From NCBI GenBank assembly GCA_964389575.1, contig CAYMFF010000001.1, forward strand, positions 1 to 64,000: a DNA stretch of 64,000 bases, given 5' to 3'. This document shows positions 49,259 to 58,488 of the stretch, one piece after another. Both the position numbers and the translations under genes were made by a program. Origin of the DNA: JAGNRR01 sp964389575 (GTDB lineage Bacteria; Bacteroidota; Bacteroidia; Chitinophagales; Chitinophagaceae). Within the stretch, counting starts at the first letter, position 1. Every line of letters begins with the position of its first letter. The notes beneath the pieces are model-generated. The model was not told the origin of the DNA and did no database searches. It saw only the letters and a list, made by a program, of their open reading frames with translations.

Positions 49259-51190
49259 ATGAACATTTTAGACATTAAATATTGTACTCAAGATTTACGC
49301 TTTGAAGAAGAAGCTTACAAAAATTTTGAGACCTATGAACAGGAGTTGAAAACATATTTTCTGGAACAGCCGGATGGCTATGAAATTTTTGAGGACTTGA
49401 AATTGCGAATCTGCGAGATGCTGCAATCCAAAATGAAGATATCGGGAAATGCGATTTCAACGGAAGATATTGAAGATATTAAAAAAAGTATTGGCCATGT
49501 CAAGCAGTTAGAAGAAGATATAGAGGGGGAAGAAATGGTGGAACAAGAACCACAGGTGACTTATCGCGATAAAAAATTATACCGTAGTGAAAATGAAAAA
49601 TTTATTGGTGGCGTCTGTGGAGGATTGGGTAATTATTTTTCGATTGATCCGTTAGCCTTTAGGTTGTTATTTGTTTTGGTAGCTCTTTTCAGCAAGGGGA
49701 TTGGGGTTATTGTCTATGCAGTATTCTGGATAGCACTCCAACCCAAAGTGCTTCCAGTTAATCTTACTAAAAGACTTTATCGTAATGGCGCCGATAAGGT
49801 GATAGCAGGTGTTTGTGGCGGTTTAGCTTCTTTTTTCAAAACGGAAGCATGGATTATACGAGTAATATTTTTAAGCCCTTTGATACTGAATGTTTCTTCA
49901 GGGATGTTCAATTTTGGTTTTAATGTTTTTAATGGATCAGCCATGGGCTTTTCGATTATTGCCTACATAATTTTGTGGATTACTACCAAAGAATCAGAAA
50001 CAGCCACTGAGGAATTATTGGCTCGTGGTGAGGACATAAATATAAATAGTATTAGTGAAGAGTCAGAGCGGGTTCATACCAATCCGGATAGCAACTCAGG
50101 GTTTAATAACTTACTGAGAGTTGTTGCTTTTGTAGTGATTGGGTGTGCATTAATCTTTATAGTATTTATGCTTATTCTGTTGGTTTTTGGATCTGCATTT
50201 ATGTGGCCATTGACTAATTCGGTATTAAATACAGGTCTTTTGAAATGGCTAGGAGGTTTAAGCGTAGTTTTCTTTTTGATTCTTCCATTAGTTGGTTTTG
50301 TAATTTGGGCGGTTAGAAGATTTAATGGTTCTAAAAGTCCGAATAAAACGTTGCGCACAAGTTTTGGAGGTTTGTGGGGACTTGGTTTTGCTTCTGCTAT
50401 CGCTTTCGGATTTTTACTTTATTCCGAACTTCGAACAGAAGCTACCATCACTGAAACAGTAAGCATTCCTGTACAAGGTGATACATTACATGTATCTAAG
50501 CTTCAAGAAGAATTCGGTAATGGTATTAAAGTAACTGGACTAAAAACCTTGTTTAAGAATTTTTACAGAAAAGATAATGAGAAGCAATATTCTAAGATTA
50601 TTTCTTTTGATAGAAAAGAAAGTGAAGATGATCGGTTCTATGTGGAAATAGAAAAGTCTGCTTCTGGAAGTGGAAATAAAGGAGCTGTCAAAAATGCCAA
50701 GTTGGCATCGGTAGAAAATGAATTTGTCAATAACGAATTTAAGATTGCCAAATACGTCAGTTTGCCGAAAGATGAACCTTTTCGATTTCAGCATGCTAAA
50801 GTGACCTTTTATGTTCCTAAGGATAAAGTATTAGATGTGGACCCCAAGATTAAACGATTTAAAAAACGAAAACGTAATATTCATATCAATGCTGACTGGG
50901 ATGATTTAGATAAAGAAACAAAGGAAGAAATAGAAGAAAGTGTTGAAGAGGCAATGGATGAAGTAGGAGAAGCATTGGAAGAAATTGGCGATGCCATGGA
51001 AGAAGTAGGTGTTTCAATCGAAAAAGCGGGTGATGAAATAGGAAATGTTGATGTTAAGATAGAAAAAGCAGAAAAAGAGACCGAAGCTAAACTAAGAATA
51101 GAAAAACAAAAACTTCGGATAAAAAAGGAGCAACTGAAATTGGAAGAGTTGCAGCGTTCCATAGATAAATCCAAAACATTAGAAGAATAA
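49259..51190 (+). CDS. Large PspC-domain membrane protein with duplicated PspC, partner of PadR
   Basis: 643 residues. Residues 1-90 form a HAAS-like N-terminal helical domain (EEEAYKNFETYEQELKTYFLEQPDGYEIFEDLKLRICEML). Two PspC domains follow: KLYRSENEKFIGGVCGGLGNYFSIDPLAFRLLFVLVALF and RLYRNGADKVIAGVCGGLASFFKTEAWIIRVIF. Several further membrane helices run to about residue 390, then a beta-rich soluble part, and last an acidic coiled coil (EEIEESVEEAMDEVGEALEEIGDAMEEVG) with Lys/Glu-rich helix. The PadR gene is 24 nt upstream. PspC proteins are linked to envelope stress; the role of this architecture is not established. Confidence 0.85.
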   Translation: MNILDIKYCTQDLRFEEEAYKNFETYEQELKTYFLEQPDGYEIFEDLKLRICEMLQSKMKISGNAISTEDIEDIKKSIGHVKQLEEDIEGEEMVEQEPQVTYRDKKLYRSENEKFIGGVCGGLGNYFSIDPLAFRLLFVLVALFSKGIGVIVYAVFWIALQPKVLPVNLTKRLYRNGADKVIAGVCGGLASFFKTEAWIIRVIFLSPLILNVSSGMFNFGFNVFNGSAMGFSIIAYIILWITTKESETATEELLARGEDININSISEESERVHTNPDSNSGFNNLLRVVAFVVIGCALIFIVFMLILLVFGSAFMWPLTNSVLNTGLLKWLGGLSVVFFLILPLVGFVIWAVRRFNGSKSPNKTLRTSFGGLWGLGFASAIAFGFLLYSELRTEATITETVSIPVQGDTLHVSKLQEEFGNGIKVTGLKTLFKNFYRKDNEKQYSKIISFDRKESEDDRFYVEIEKSASGSGNKGAVKNAKLASVENEFVNNEFKIAKYVSLPKDEPFRFQHAKVTFYVPKDKVLDVDPKIKRFKKRKRNIHINADWDDLDKETKEEIEESVEEAMDEVGEALEEIGDAMEEVGVSIEKAGDEIGNVDVKIEKAEKETEAKLRIEKQKLRIKKEQLKLEELQRSIDKSKTLEE

Positions 51191-51267
51191 GGTAACGATT
51201 TGGTAATCTACAATAGAAGAAATGACCAAGGTCTTTATTAGCTTTGCTTTCAAAATTACGATAAGCA

Positions 51268-51933
51268 GTGAACCCTAAAGTTCTATTAGTAGACGATGAA
51301 CAAGATATTTTAGATATCCTTTCTTTCAATTTACAAAAGGAAAACTATGATGTTCGCACAGCCACCAATGGCCAAGATGCTCTTATCGAGGCGCAGTCTT
51401 TTCTGCCAGATTTAATTGTTCTGGATAGGATGATGCCCATCATGAATGGTGTAGAAACCTGTAAAGAAATTAGAAAAGTGTCTTCTTTAAAAGAAACGGC
51501 TGTAGTTTTCCTAACAGCATTGGCAGATGAAGAGAACGAAATACTGGGTTTAGAAGTTGGTGCCGATGATTATATCTCTAAACCGATAAAGCCTAAATTG
51601 TTTTTGTCTAAAGTGAAAGCAATCTTGCGCAGATTAAATCATAAGGAAGAGTTGATTGTTCATGGAGATGTTGAAATAGACCGCGAAAAATTTATTGTAC
51701 GAAATAAGGGTGAGGAGTTCTTACTTCCTCGTAAAGAGTTTGAGCTATTGGCGTTATTGGCTTCTAAACCAGGTAAAGTATTTCTGCGACAGGAAATTCT
51801 GGATAAAGTATGGGGGCGTGAAGTTATAGTTGGCGATCGTACCATTGACGTTCACGTGCGTAAAATTCGAAAAAAAATGAATAGTGATTTGATTCACACC
51901 GTAAAAGGAGTAGGATATAAGTTCGAATTATAG
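51268..51933 (+). CDS. OmpR/PhoB-type response regulator, GTG start
   Basis: 221 residues. Receiver domain 1-118: KVLLVDDEQDILDIL (acidic pocket), LDRMMPIMNG (phospho-Asp in LIVLD), FLTALADE and GADDYISKPIKPK (Lys). Winged-helix output domain about 130-221, ending with VGDRTIDVHVRKIRKKM and IHTVKGVGYKFEL. The start is GTG at 51268. It pairs with the histidine kinase 16 nt downstream, and the preceding PspC gene is 77 nt upstream. The layout resembles PhoB/PhoR or a similar envelope system, but targets are unknown. Confidence 0.93.
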   Translation: MNPKVLLVDDEQDILDILSFNLQKENYDVRTATNGQDALIEAQSFLPDLIVLDRMMPIMNGVETCKEIRKVSSLKETAVVFLTALADEENEILGLEVGADDYISKPIKPKLFLSKVKAILRRLNHKEELIVHGDVEIDREKFIVRNKGEEFLLPRKEFELLALLASKPGKVFLRQEILDKVWGREVIVGDRTIDVHVRKIRKKMNSDLIHTVKGVGYKFEL

Positions 51934-51949
51934 TCAGAAGAGATTATTT

Positions 51950-52999
51950 TTGAAAGTAGTGTATTTAGGTACTAAAAATCTGTCCTACAAACAACTAGCA
52001 GCTATCATGGCTGTAGCAATTGCCATTTTTGGTGGATTGTTGGTTTGGGTGACTTCTTCAAAATGGTATTATGGTTTCTTTGCGCTTTTTGCGTTTTTTC
52101 TTTTCACTTTTTATTTATTGTCTTTTCTATTAGATCGGTTTATTAATCGAAAAATTAAAGTAATATATAAGTTGATATCCAAAGAAAAGGCTTCTATAAA
52201 AATCGAAGGAGAAAATTTTGACAAAACGATAGATGAGGTAAAAGAAGATGTAGAAAAGTGGGCCGTGGAGAAACGAGGAGAAATTGTGCGATTACAAAAT
52301 AATGAGTCTTTTAGAAAAGAGTTTTTAATGAATTTGGCACATGAACTGAGAACACCCATTTTTGCCATACAAGGGTATATTTCTACTTTGTTAGATGGAG
52401 AAATTGAAAACCCTGAAGTCAATGTTCGTTTTTTAGAGAATGCCTCGCGAAGTACAGATCGTTTAAGTGCACTCGTTGATGATTTGCGAGAAATATCACA
52501 TTACGAAAGTCAGCAAATTCGTTTGGAAAAAAACGCTTTCAGTATTCAAAAACTAGTAAAAAAAGTATTCGTAGAATTACAACCTTTAGCTGAGGAGAAA
52601 AACATTTCATTGAGTATCAAAAAAGGTTGTGAAGGTGATTTTTTTGTTTGGGCTGATGCAGTACGTATTGAGCAAGTATTAAACAACCTGGTGCAAAACG
52701 CGATTAAATATGGACATCAAGATGGTCATGTCTTGGCTGGGATTTACTTAGTTGGCAAAAAGGAAATTCTTATAGAAATTGCAGATAATGGTATGGGGAT
52801 GAAACCTGATCAGAGCATTCGTGCTTTTGAGCGATTCTTTCGAACTGATGAAGCCAGAGCAGTAGATAAGTTAGGTAATGGCTTAGGTTTGGCTATTGTC
52901 AAACATATCATTGAAGCCCATGAGCATACTATTAGTTGCAGAAGTGAAATCGGCCTAGGAACAACCTTTAGTTTTACCCTAGACCGAGATCAAGATTGA
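51950..52999 (+). CDS. Sensor histidine kinase paired with the response regulator
   Basis: 349 residues, PhoR-like size without a large periplasmic sensor: two membrane helices (AIMAVAIAIFGGLLVWV; FFALFAFFLFTFYLLSFLL) and a short linker. HisKA carries the phosphorylated His in FLMNLAHELRTPIFAIQGYIS. The ATPase domain has VLNNLVQNAIKYG (N box), EIADNGMGM (G1) and KLGNGLGLAIVKHIIEAH (G2). The start is taken as TTG at 51950; a GTG three codons later is possible. The input signal is not evident. Confidence 0.92.
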   Translation: MKVVYLGTKNLSYKQLAAIMAVAIAIFGGLLVWVTSSKWYYGFFALFAFFLFTFYLLSFLLDRFINRKIKVIYKLISKEKASIKIEGENFDKTIDEVKEDVEKWAVEKRGEIVRLQNNESFRKEFLMNLAHELRTPIFAIQGYISTLLDGEIENPEVNVRFLENASRSTDRLSALVDDLREISHYESQQIRLEKNAFSIQKLVKKVFVELQPLAEEKNISLSIKKGCEGDFFVWADAVRIEQVLNNLVQNAIKYGHQDGHVLAGIYLVGKKEILIEIADNGMGMKPDQSIRAFERFFRTDEARAVDKLGNGLGLAIVKHIIEAHEHTISCRSEIGLGTTFSFTLDRDQD

Positions 53000-53015
53000 T
53001 TTGTGTAATAATATC

Positions 53016-54023
53016 TTAAAATCTACTTTTCGTATAGCGCAATGCTTTCAAAGAAGGTTTCATTACAAAAGCCTTATTGAAATACGTTTCAGCTTTACTC
53101 GTTTTTCCTTCTTTGTAATAGGTCATACCAAAAGCATACATTAAATCGCCGTCAGTAGGATTCGTTTCTTGCATTTTGGTAATTAAATCTCGCGCTTCTT
53201 TGAATCGTCCCATTCGGTTGTAACAGTCCGCGATGTCCAGATTTAAATTTTTATCATAAGGCGCACTTTTCTTTGCTTCAAGATAAAATTCTAACGCTGG
53301 TTCGTAAGCTTTCAATGCAAAGAATCCTAGGGCGATATTCTCGTTAATTAGTTTGTGATTATAAAAGCCTTTTTCTTTTGAAGTTAAAAATGCCTTAGTT
53401 GCAAGTTTGAAGTTGTTATTATTAAAAAGAGCATTACCATATTCATAATACAAAGTTGCATTGGGCTCTTTTTTTAATTCTATTAGTTTAGCAAAGTATT
53501 CAATAGCTGAATGGTATGCACTCATTTTGTCATACGACTTAGCTATTTTGTGTAAGGTGTATTCATTAGCCGGTTGAATTTTTTTATAAATATCAATAGC
53601 TTTAGGATAATGTTTTACAAAATAAAATGCATCAGCTAATTCTATTTGTTCAGTAGGATCAGTAGGATTTAATTTTACTGCTTTATCGGCATATTCTACA
53701 CTTTTAAATTTTTGAGAACTGTAACTGTACATTTTAGCTAGTCGTGTTAAAACTGAAACATTTTTAGGCTCGCTTTCTAAAATCTTTTCATAAACAGGTA
53801 AGGCATTCACATATCTTCTTAATTTATAAGCCGCGTTTGCGTATTCTTTTGCGATATTTAAATCATTAGGATTGGCATCTTTAGCTTTTTCAAAAAATTT
53901 AATAGCTTCTACCAAATTACCTTTTTGTTTCCATTCTAGTCCTTCTTCAAAGTTCGTAGAATTCGCGAAACATGTAATTGAGATAAATAGAAAGCTTAGG
54001 AGAAGGCAAATTTTTTGTGTCAT
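53016..54023 (-). CDS. Secreted TPR-repeat protein
   Basis: 335 residues with a signal peptide (cut near CFANS). Consecutive TPR units: EEGLEWKQKGNLVEAIKFFEKAKDANPNDLNIAKEYANAAYKLRRYVNALPVYEKILESEP, LAKMYSYSSQKFKSVEYADKAVKLNP, LADAFYFVKHYPKAIDIYKKI and the C-terminal LMYAFGMTYYKEGKTSKAETYFNKAFVM. At least eight are visible. Likely a periplasmic protein-protein adaptor; the partner is unknown. It converges on the histidine kinase gene. Confidence 0.8.
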   Translation of the reverse strand: MTQKICLLLSFLFISITCFANSTNFEEGLEWKQKGNLVEAIKFFEKAKDANPNDLNIAKEYANAAYKLRRYVNALPVYEKILESEPKNVSVLTRLAKMYSYSSQKFKSVEYADKAVKLNPTDPTEQIELADAFYFVKHYPKAIDIYKKIQPANEYTLHKIAKSYDKMSAYHSAIEYFAKLIELKKEPNATLYYEYGNALFNNNNFKLATKAFLTSKEKGFYNHKLINENIALGFFALKAYEPALEFYLEAKKSAPYDKNLNLDIADCYNRMGRFKEARDLITKMQETNPTDGDLMYAFGMTYYKEGKTSKAETYFNKAFVMKPSLKALRYTKSRF

Positions 54024-54078
54024 GATACTTGGTTTTCACATAAGATAGTGCGAATACCATGCCAATCACAACATATTA

Positions 54079-54477
54079 TTAACTATTTGTATACAAGTAT
54101 TCTATAATACAATTGACTTCTTCGTCAGATAACCCAGGAAATACAGGCATTGACGCCTTGTTTTTCCATTCTTGGTAGAGTTTTCTAGTGCGCTTATTTT
54201 CTTGCATCAAGGCAGGCGCATTTTTGATATATTTAGTAAGTAAGCTTTTATCAGGCCAGTTTTGCTTTATATTTTCTAAAACAGGCGCAAGGCCACTCGC
54301 TTGATTTTTGTCAAATGCATGACAAACTTTACAATTTGTAGCAAAAAGCACATTTCCCTTCTGGATAATTTCTTTATTATTAACAGAGTTTGAAAAGGTT
54401 TCATTTTCTTGTTCCGAAGAATCGGTTGCACAAGAGAACAAGCAAATAGACAGCAAGAAAATGAATAAGTACCGCAT
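54079..54477 (-). CDS. Monohaem cytochrome c lipoprotein
   Basis: 132 residues from ATG 54477 (MRYLFIFLLSICLFSC, lipobox Cys about residue 16). A single haem attachment motif sits in FATNCKVCHAFDK (CxxCH). The distal Met ligand is probably in NKASMPVFPGLSDEEVNCIIEYL (SMPxFPxLSDEE). A small class I cytochrome, likely a membrane-anchored electron carrier. The ATG shares one base with the lepB stop (TAATG), so translation is coupled to lepB. Confidence 0.9.
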   Translation of the reverse strand: MRYLFIFLLSICLFSCATDSSEQENETFSNSVNNKEIIQKGNVLFATNCKVCHAFDKNQASGLAPVLENIKQNWPDKSLLTKYIKNAPALMQENKRTRKLYQEWKNKASMPVFPGLSDEEVNCIIEYLYTNS

Positions 54478-55607
54478 TATTTCTCTAATGATTTTATACC
54501 TCTGAATAATCTGTTCCAACGCACTTTCCAAAAACCACCGGGTCTATGACTAAACCAAACAAACCAGGCTTTTCCAACAACATGGTCTTCCGGAACAAAG
54601 CCCCAATATCTTGAGTCTGCAGAATTGTGACGATTGTCACCCATTAGCCAATAGTAGTTCTGTTGAAAAGTATAGTCAGTAGCTACTTTGTCATCTATAT
54701 AAATCGTGGAGTCCACTACATTTAATTTGTGCCCTTCGTATTCAGTAATAATACTTTGATATAAAGCAATATTATCTTGACTAAGTGACACGGATTCTCC
54801 CGCAGCTGGAATTTGAATCGGTCCATACCAATCTCCATTGTATTTGAAATTTGTAGTATCGCCCGGAAAAGTTGGAATGAAAGGATATTTTCTGTTTTCA
54901 GGAATGTCTTTATCGTATTCTCTTAGCTTATTGACGAGTTGAACATTTGAGTTAGGAATCGCACTCACTTTTTCAACTTGTTCTTCGGTAAGCGCATAAA
55001 TATTTCCGGCATCAGGATTGTATTGGGTAACACCTAAGTCGTCCAACAATTCTTGATTAATTGATCCTCTATTCGTTGTTTCAACAAGATAATTAAATTG
55101 TTGATATTTACATTTATATCCTTTCTCACCATTTATATAAAGAACGCCATCTCTCACTTCCAATGAGTCGCCTGGGATACCCACACAACGTTTGATATAA
55201 TTTTCTTTTTTATCTACTGGTCTTCCGTTTTCATCTTTTGGATAATTAAATACAACATCATCATTACGTTCTATTTTGCTAAAACCTGGCAACCTTTTAT
55301 AATCCCATTGGACGGCCGTGCTATAAGAATTTCCTCCTATTATCGGCATAGTATTATGCACGAATGGAAAAGACAGCGGTGTCATGGGTATTCGCGCACC
55401 GTAATGCATTTTGCTTACAAAGAGATAGTCATTTACTAAAAGACTTTTTTCCATACTGGGTGTTGGTATAGTATAGGCTTCAAAAAGAAATGTGCGGATT
55501 AAGGTAGCTGCTACTACAGCAAAAATTCCAGCATCTAACCATTCACGGGCTACAGACTTTTTCTTTTTTTCTTCTTTGTTTTTTTTCTTCCAAAATCGAA
55601 GGTTCAT
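54477..55607 (-). CDS. lepB: Signal peptidase I (LepB)
   Basis: 376 residues. Removes signal peptides from Sec-exported proteins. One N-terminal helix (EWLDAGIFAVVAATLIRTFLF). Catalytic Ser in YTIPTPSMEKSLLVNDYLFVSK and catalytic Lys in NYIKRCVGIPGDSLEV. Box E is LMGDNRHNSADSRYWGFVPEDHVVGKAWFVWFS. A large insertion (about residues 155-295) between boxes D and E is usual in Bacteroidota. It is followed by the cytochrome c gene (1-nt overlap). A second, shorter S26 peptidase gene lies upstream. Confidence 0.94.
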   Translation of the reverse strand: MNLRFWKKKNKEEKKKKSVAREWLDAGIFAVVAATLIRTFLFEAYTIPTPSMEKSLLVNDYLFVSKMHYGARIPMTPLSFPFVHNTMPIIGGNSYSTAVQWDYKRLPGFSKIERNDDVVFNYPKDENGRPVDKKENYIKRCVGIPGDSLEVRDGVLYINGEKGYKCKYQQFNYLVETTNRGSINQELLDDLGVTQYNPDAGNIYALTEEQVEKVSAIPNSNVQLVNKLREYDKDIPENRKYPFIPTFPGDTTNFKYNGDWYGPIQIPAAGESVSLSQDNIALYQSIITEYEGHKLNVVDSTIYIDDKVATDYTFQQNYYWLMGDNRHNSADSRYWGFVPEDHVVGKAWFVWFSHRPGGFWKVRWNRLFRGIKSLEK

Positions 55608-55685
55608 ATCGCTTAAATTTGTTTTTCAAATGTAGGGCTATCAAATCATAATATGTTCTTAAATAGGGGGTAAATGGCTTTATCG

Positions 55686-55705
55686 CTATATCAGCGGTGA
55701 TATAG
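55686..55705. repeat. 20-bp palindrome between the two signal peptidase genes
   Basis: CTATATCA-GCGG-TGATATAG: 8-bp perfect arms around GCGG. No T-run follows in either direction, so it is probably not a terminator; it could be an operator or a structured RNA element between the two S26 genes. Neither alternative is supported further. Confidence 0.4.
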
Positions 55706-55719
55706 ATTTATAGTGATGG

Positions 55720-56388
55720 CTATTCTGAGAATACGGTTTGTTTAATTGCATCTTCAGCAACAAATCCCCAAAAACGGGAATCATAACTATTGTCTCGGTT
55801 GTCACCTAATACAAAAACGGAGTCTTGCGGAACAATGATGGGTCCAAAATCATTGGGTGTCCAATCTTTCCCATAGGTAGTTTTAATATCCGGGTGTAAG
55901 GTTGAAAGAAAAGAACCAATATCAAAATTGGTACCCTGAATATTGTGAGCAACTGAATCAACTACAGTTGTATAAACTCCATAATTTGTAAAATATTCAG
56001 ATATAGTCGTTGATGCCAGCCCTAAGTCTAATAGACTATCATATGCTATTTCTGGAATACAGTAGTAATGCATCAATGTAAGATTTTTGTCTACGTTTTG
56101 ATTATTGACAAAGAGAATGCCATTTTTTAATTCTACTTTATCACCGGGTAGACCACATAATCTTTTGGTATAAATAGTTCCTTGTTCATCATATTCAAAA
56201 CAAATGAAATCAAATCGATTGTATTTTTTTAATGATGAAGCAAAAACGATGGAGCCTTGCTTTAAAGTGGGTTCGTTACTTGGTGTGGGAATGCTATAAA
56301 TCTCTAGCATGCCAGTGGCTCTTGCGATTGCTATGATAAGAATTAATACAAAAATAAAAATGCCGGAAGCTATTAATAGTTTTTTCAT
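55720..56388 (-). CDS. Second S26-family signal peptidase, short form
   Basis: 222 residues. N-terminal membrane helix (IASGIFIFVLILIIAIARA). Catalytic Ser in SIPTPSNEPTLKQGSIVFAS, where SNEPT replaces the usual SMxPT. Lys in TIYTKRLCGLPGDKVEL, box E VLGDNRDNSYDSRFWGFV. All catalytic residues are present, so it should be active. It is shorter than lepB in the D-E insertion and stops soon after box E (AIKQTVFSE), without the long C-terminal part. It follows priA on the strand in a 4-nt spacing and precedes lepB. It may have a specialised substrate or be a housekeeping duplicate. Confidence 0.85.
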   Translation of the reverse strand: MKKLLIASGIFIFVLILIIAIARATGMLEIYSIPTPSNEPTLKQGSIVFASSLKKYNRFDFICFEYDEQGTIYTKRLCGLPGDKVELKNGILFVNNQNVDKNLTLMHYYCIPEIAYDSLLDLGLASTTISEYFTNYGVYTTVVDSVAHNIQGTNFDIGSFLSTLHPDIKTTYGKDWTPNDFGPIIVPQDSVFVLGDNRDNSYDSRFWGFVAEDAIKQTVFSE

Positions 56389-56392
56389 TTTC

Positions 56393-58429
56393 TTAAGGAT
56401 CTACATCTAAAATAACTCGAACAGAACCGTAATTTCTCATGCTCGTTAATTTATTAATGGCATCGTAAATGTTTTCTTTTACTTGATTTATAGCTTGAGT
56501 AGATTTTGGTAACTTAATAAGAATCTCTTGTAAATACTGATTCCGTATTCTTGCCACTGGTGGTTCAGCAGGGCCAATGAGATGAATGTTTTCGAGTTTG
56601 GTAAGTTCGGCAACTAACGACATAGCTGATTCAAATGCACTGCTTTTATCTTTATGTTTTAAAGTGATTCGTATCAATTTTACAAAAGGAGGGTAAACAA
56701 AATCATGACGGTGTTGTTGTTCTAATTTATAGAAATTATTGTAATCATGTTGCTGAACCAATTTAATAATTGGGTGGTCTGCTCGGTGTGTTTGAATGAG
56801 TACTTTGCCCAAATCGTCTTTTCTGCCAGCGCGTCCACTCACTTGTTCTAATAATTGAAATACGCGTTCGTTCACACGATAATCAGGAAAGGATAAAAGG
56901 CTGTCAGCGCTTAGCACACCCACTAAGTTTACATGTTCAAAGTCCAAGCCTTTAACGACCATTTGCGTACCCACTAATATGTCTATTTGACGATGCTCAA
57001 AACTAGTAATGAGTTCTTTAAATTTATTTTTTTGTTTCAATGCGTCCCAATCAAATCTTGCCACTCGTGCATTTGGAAATTGTTGTTTGATCTCTTCTTC
57101 AATTTTTTCCGTTCCAAAACTTTTGGTTGTCACCTGATTACTATTGCAAGTAGGACAGACCACCACATATGGATAAACCGTCCCACAATAGTGACAATGC
57201 AATTTGTCTGATTGCTTATGATAGGTCAGTGAAACATCGCAATGTTCGCAATGCGGCACATAGCCACAAGAAAGACAAAGAATAAAAGGAGAGTACCCAC
57301 GTCTGTTTTGAAAAAGGATAATTTGTTTTCTAGCTTCTAATGATTTTTTCATTTCGGCTAGTAGCGATAATGAAAACAAGCCCTGCATTTCTTTGTCTTC
57401 ATATGCTTTTTTTAAATCAATAATATCTACCGAGGGCATTTTGCCCGCTCCAAATCGTTCGTTTAATTCTACTAGCGCATATTTGTTTTGAGTGGCATTG
57501 AAATAGGAAATAACAGATGGCGTTGCACTGCCTAGTATAACATTGGCTTGCATTTTTTTAGCAAGAACGAGTGCTGTGTCTCGGGCATTATATCTTGGTG
57601 CTGGTTCGTTTTGTTTGTAAGAAGTATCGTGTTCTTCATCGATTATTATTAAACCCAGTTTCTGAAAAGGAAGTAGGAGGGATGAGCGGGCACCAAGGAC
57701 AATCTTGCATTCACCGCTTAGTGTTTTTTGCCAAATCTCAACACGTTCTTGGTTTCCAAATCGAGAATGATAGATTCCAATTTGTTTGCCAAATTTTGCT
57801 TGCAGCCGCTTGATAATCTGTGCTGTAAGCGCAATTTCAGGAAGTAGATATAATACTTGTTTTCCATCGGATATTGCTTTTTCTATTAGTTTGAAATAGA
57901 TATGTGTTTTCCCACTACCTGTTATGCCTTTAAGCAAAACAGTTTGACCATTGTCAAAATGCTTATTGGTTTCTTCAAGAGCTCTAAGTTGTTCTTGACT
58001 CAAGGTGATTTCGGTTTCAATATTCACTTTAGAAAAATGAATTCGATCGGTTCGCATTTTCTCCAAGCGTAACACATTTTTCTGAACTAAGGTTTTAAGT
58101 TGCGTGCCCGATGCATTTGAGTTGGCAAGTAGCTCTTTTTGGAATACAATGTCTTTCGTTTCGCTTAAATGCAAAAATTGAAGAACTATATTTTGTTGTT
58201 TTGGAGCTTTGTCTAAACTGTTTAATAATGCTTGCAAGGCATCATTTGTTTCATAGCCGTCTTCTAGGAATACAACATTCTCATATTTTGGGATAAATCG
58301 ATCTTTTAATTTTTGCTGAACATCAATATACCCTTTGTCTAGGAGCTTAGAGATAACTTTACGAGCGGATGCTTGCGGAAAGATTTTTTGAATCTCACTT
58401 AGCTTAAATCCAGACTCGTTTTTACTCAT
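56393..58429 (-). CDS. priA: Primosomal helicase PriA, lacking the N-terminal 3'-DNA-binding domain
   Basis: 678 residues. Restarts stalled replication forks. Helicase motifs: LLKGITGSGKTHIYF (Walker A), IIIDEEHDTSYKQ, ILGSATPSVISYF, VGTQMVVKGLDFEHVNLVGV and QVSGRAGR. The zinc-binding region has eight Cys (CLSCGYVPHCEHCDVSL, CHYCGTVYPYVVVCPTCNS). A normal PriA of this phylum is about 815-830 residues, with a 3'-DNA-binding domain and winged helix before the helicase. Here the protein begins inside the winged helix (FKLSEIQKIFP), an in-frame TGA lies directly before the ATG and mqnE ends 100 nt upstream. So about 150-165 residues are missing. Confidence 0.9.
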   Translation of the reverse strand: MSKNESGFKLSEIQKIFPQASARKVISKLLDKGYIDVQQKLKDRFIPKYENVVFLEDGYETNDALQALLNSLDKAPKQQNIVLQFLHLSETKDIVFQKELLANSNASGTQLKTLVQKNVLRLEKMRTDRIHFSKVNIETEITLSQEQLRALEETNKHFDNGQTVLLKGITGSGKTHIYFKLIEKAISDGKQVLYLLPEIALTAQIIKRLQAKFGKQIGIYHSRFGNQERVEIWQKTLSGECKIVLGARSSLLLPFQKLGLIIIDEEHDTSYKQNEPAPRYNARDTALVLAKKMQANVILGSATPSVISYFNATQNKYALVELNERFGAGKMPSVDIIDLKKAYEDKEMQGLFSLSLLAEMKKSLEARKQIILFQNRRGYSPFILCLSCGYVPHCEHCDVSLTYHKQSDKLHCHYCGTVYPYVVVCPTCNSNQVTTKSFGTEKIEEEIKQQFPNARVARFDWDALKQKNKFKELITSFEHRQIDILVGTQMVVKGLDFEHVNLVGVLSADSLLSFPDYRVNERVFQLLEQVSGRAGRKDDLGKVLIQTHRADHPIIKLVQQHDYNNFYKLEQQHRHDFVYPPFVKLIRITLKHKDKSSAFESAMSLVAELTKLENIHLIGPAEPPVARIRNQYLQEILIKLPKSTQAINQVKENIYDAINKLTSMRNYGSVRVILDVDP

Positions 58430-58488
58430 TCATTCAAATATATTATTTGATTCTGTGATGAGCTAATTTGATGATTCGATAATCATTT

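Noticed and set aside
50881..51174. Minus-strand Ser-rich reading frame with repeated ISSxASPTSS-like units.
   Set aside because: It is the mirror of the Glu-rich coiled coil of the PspC protein on the plus strand.
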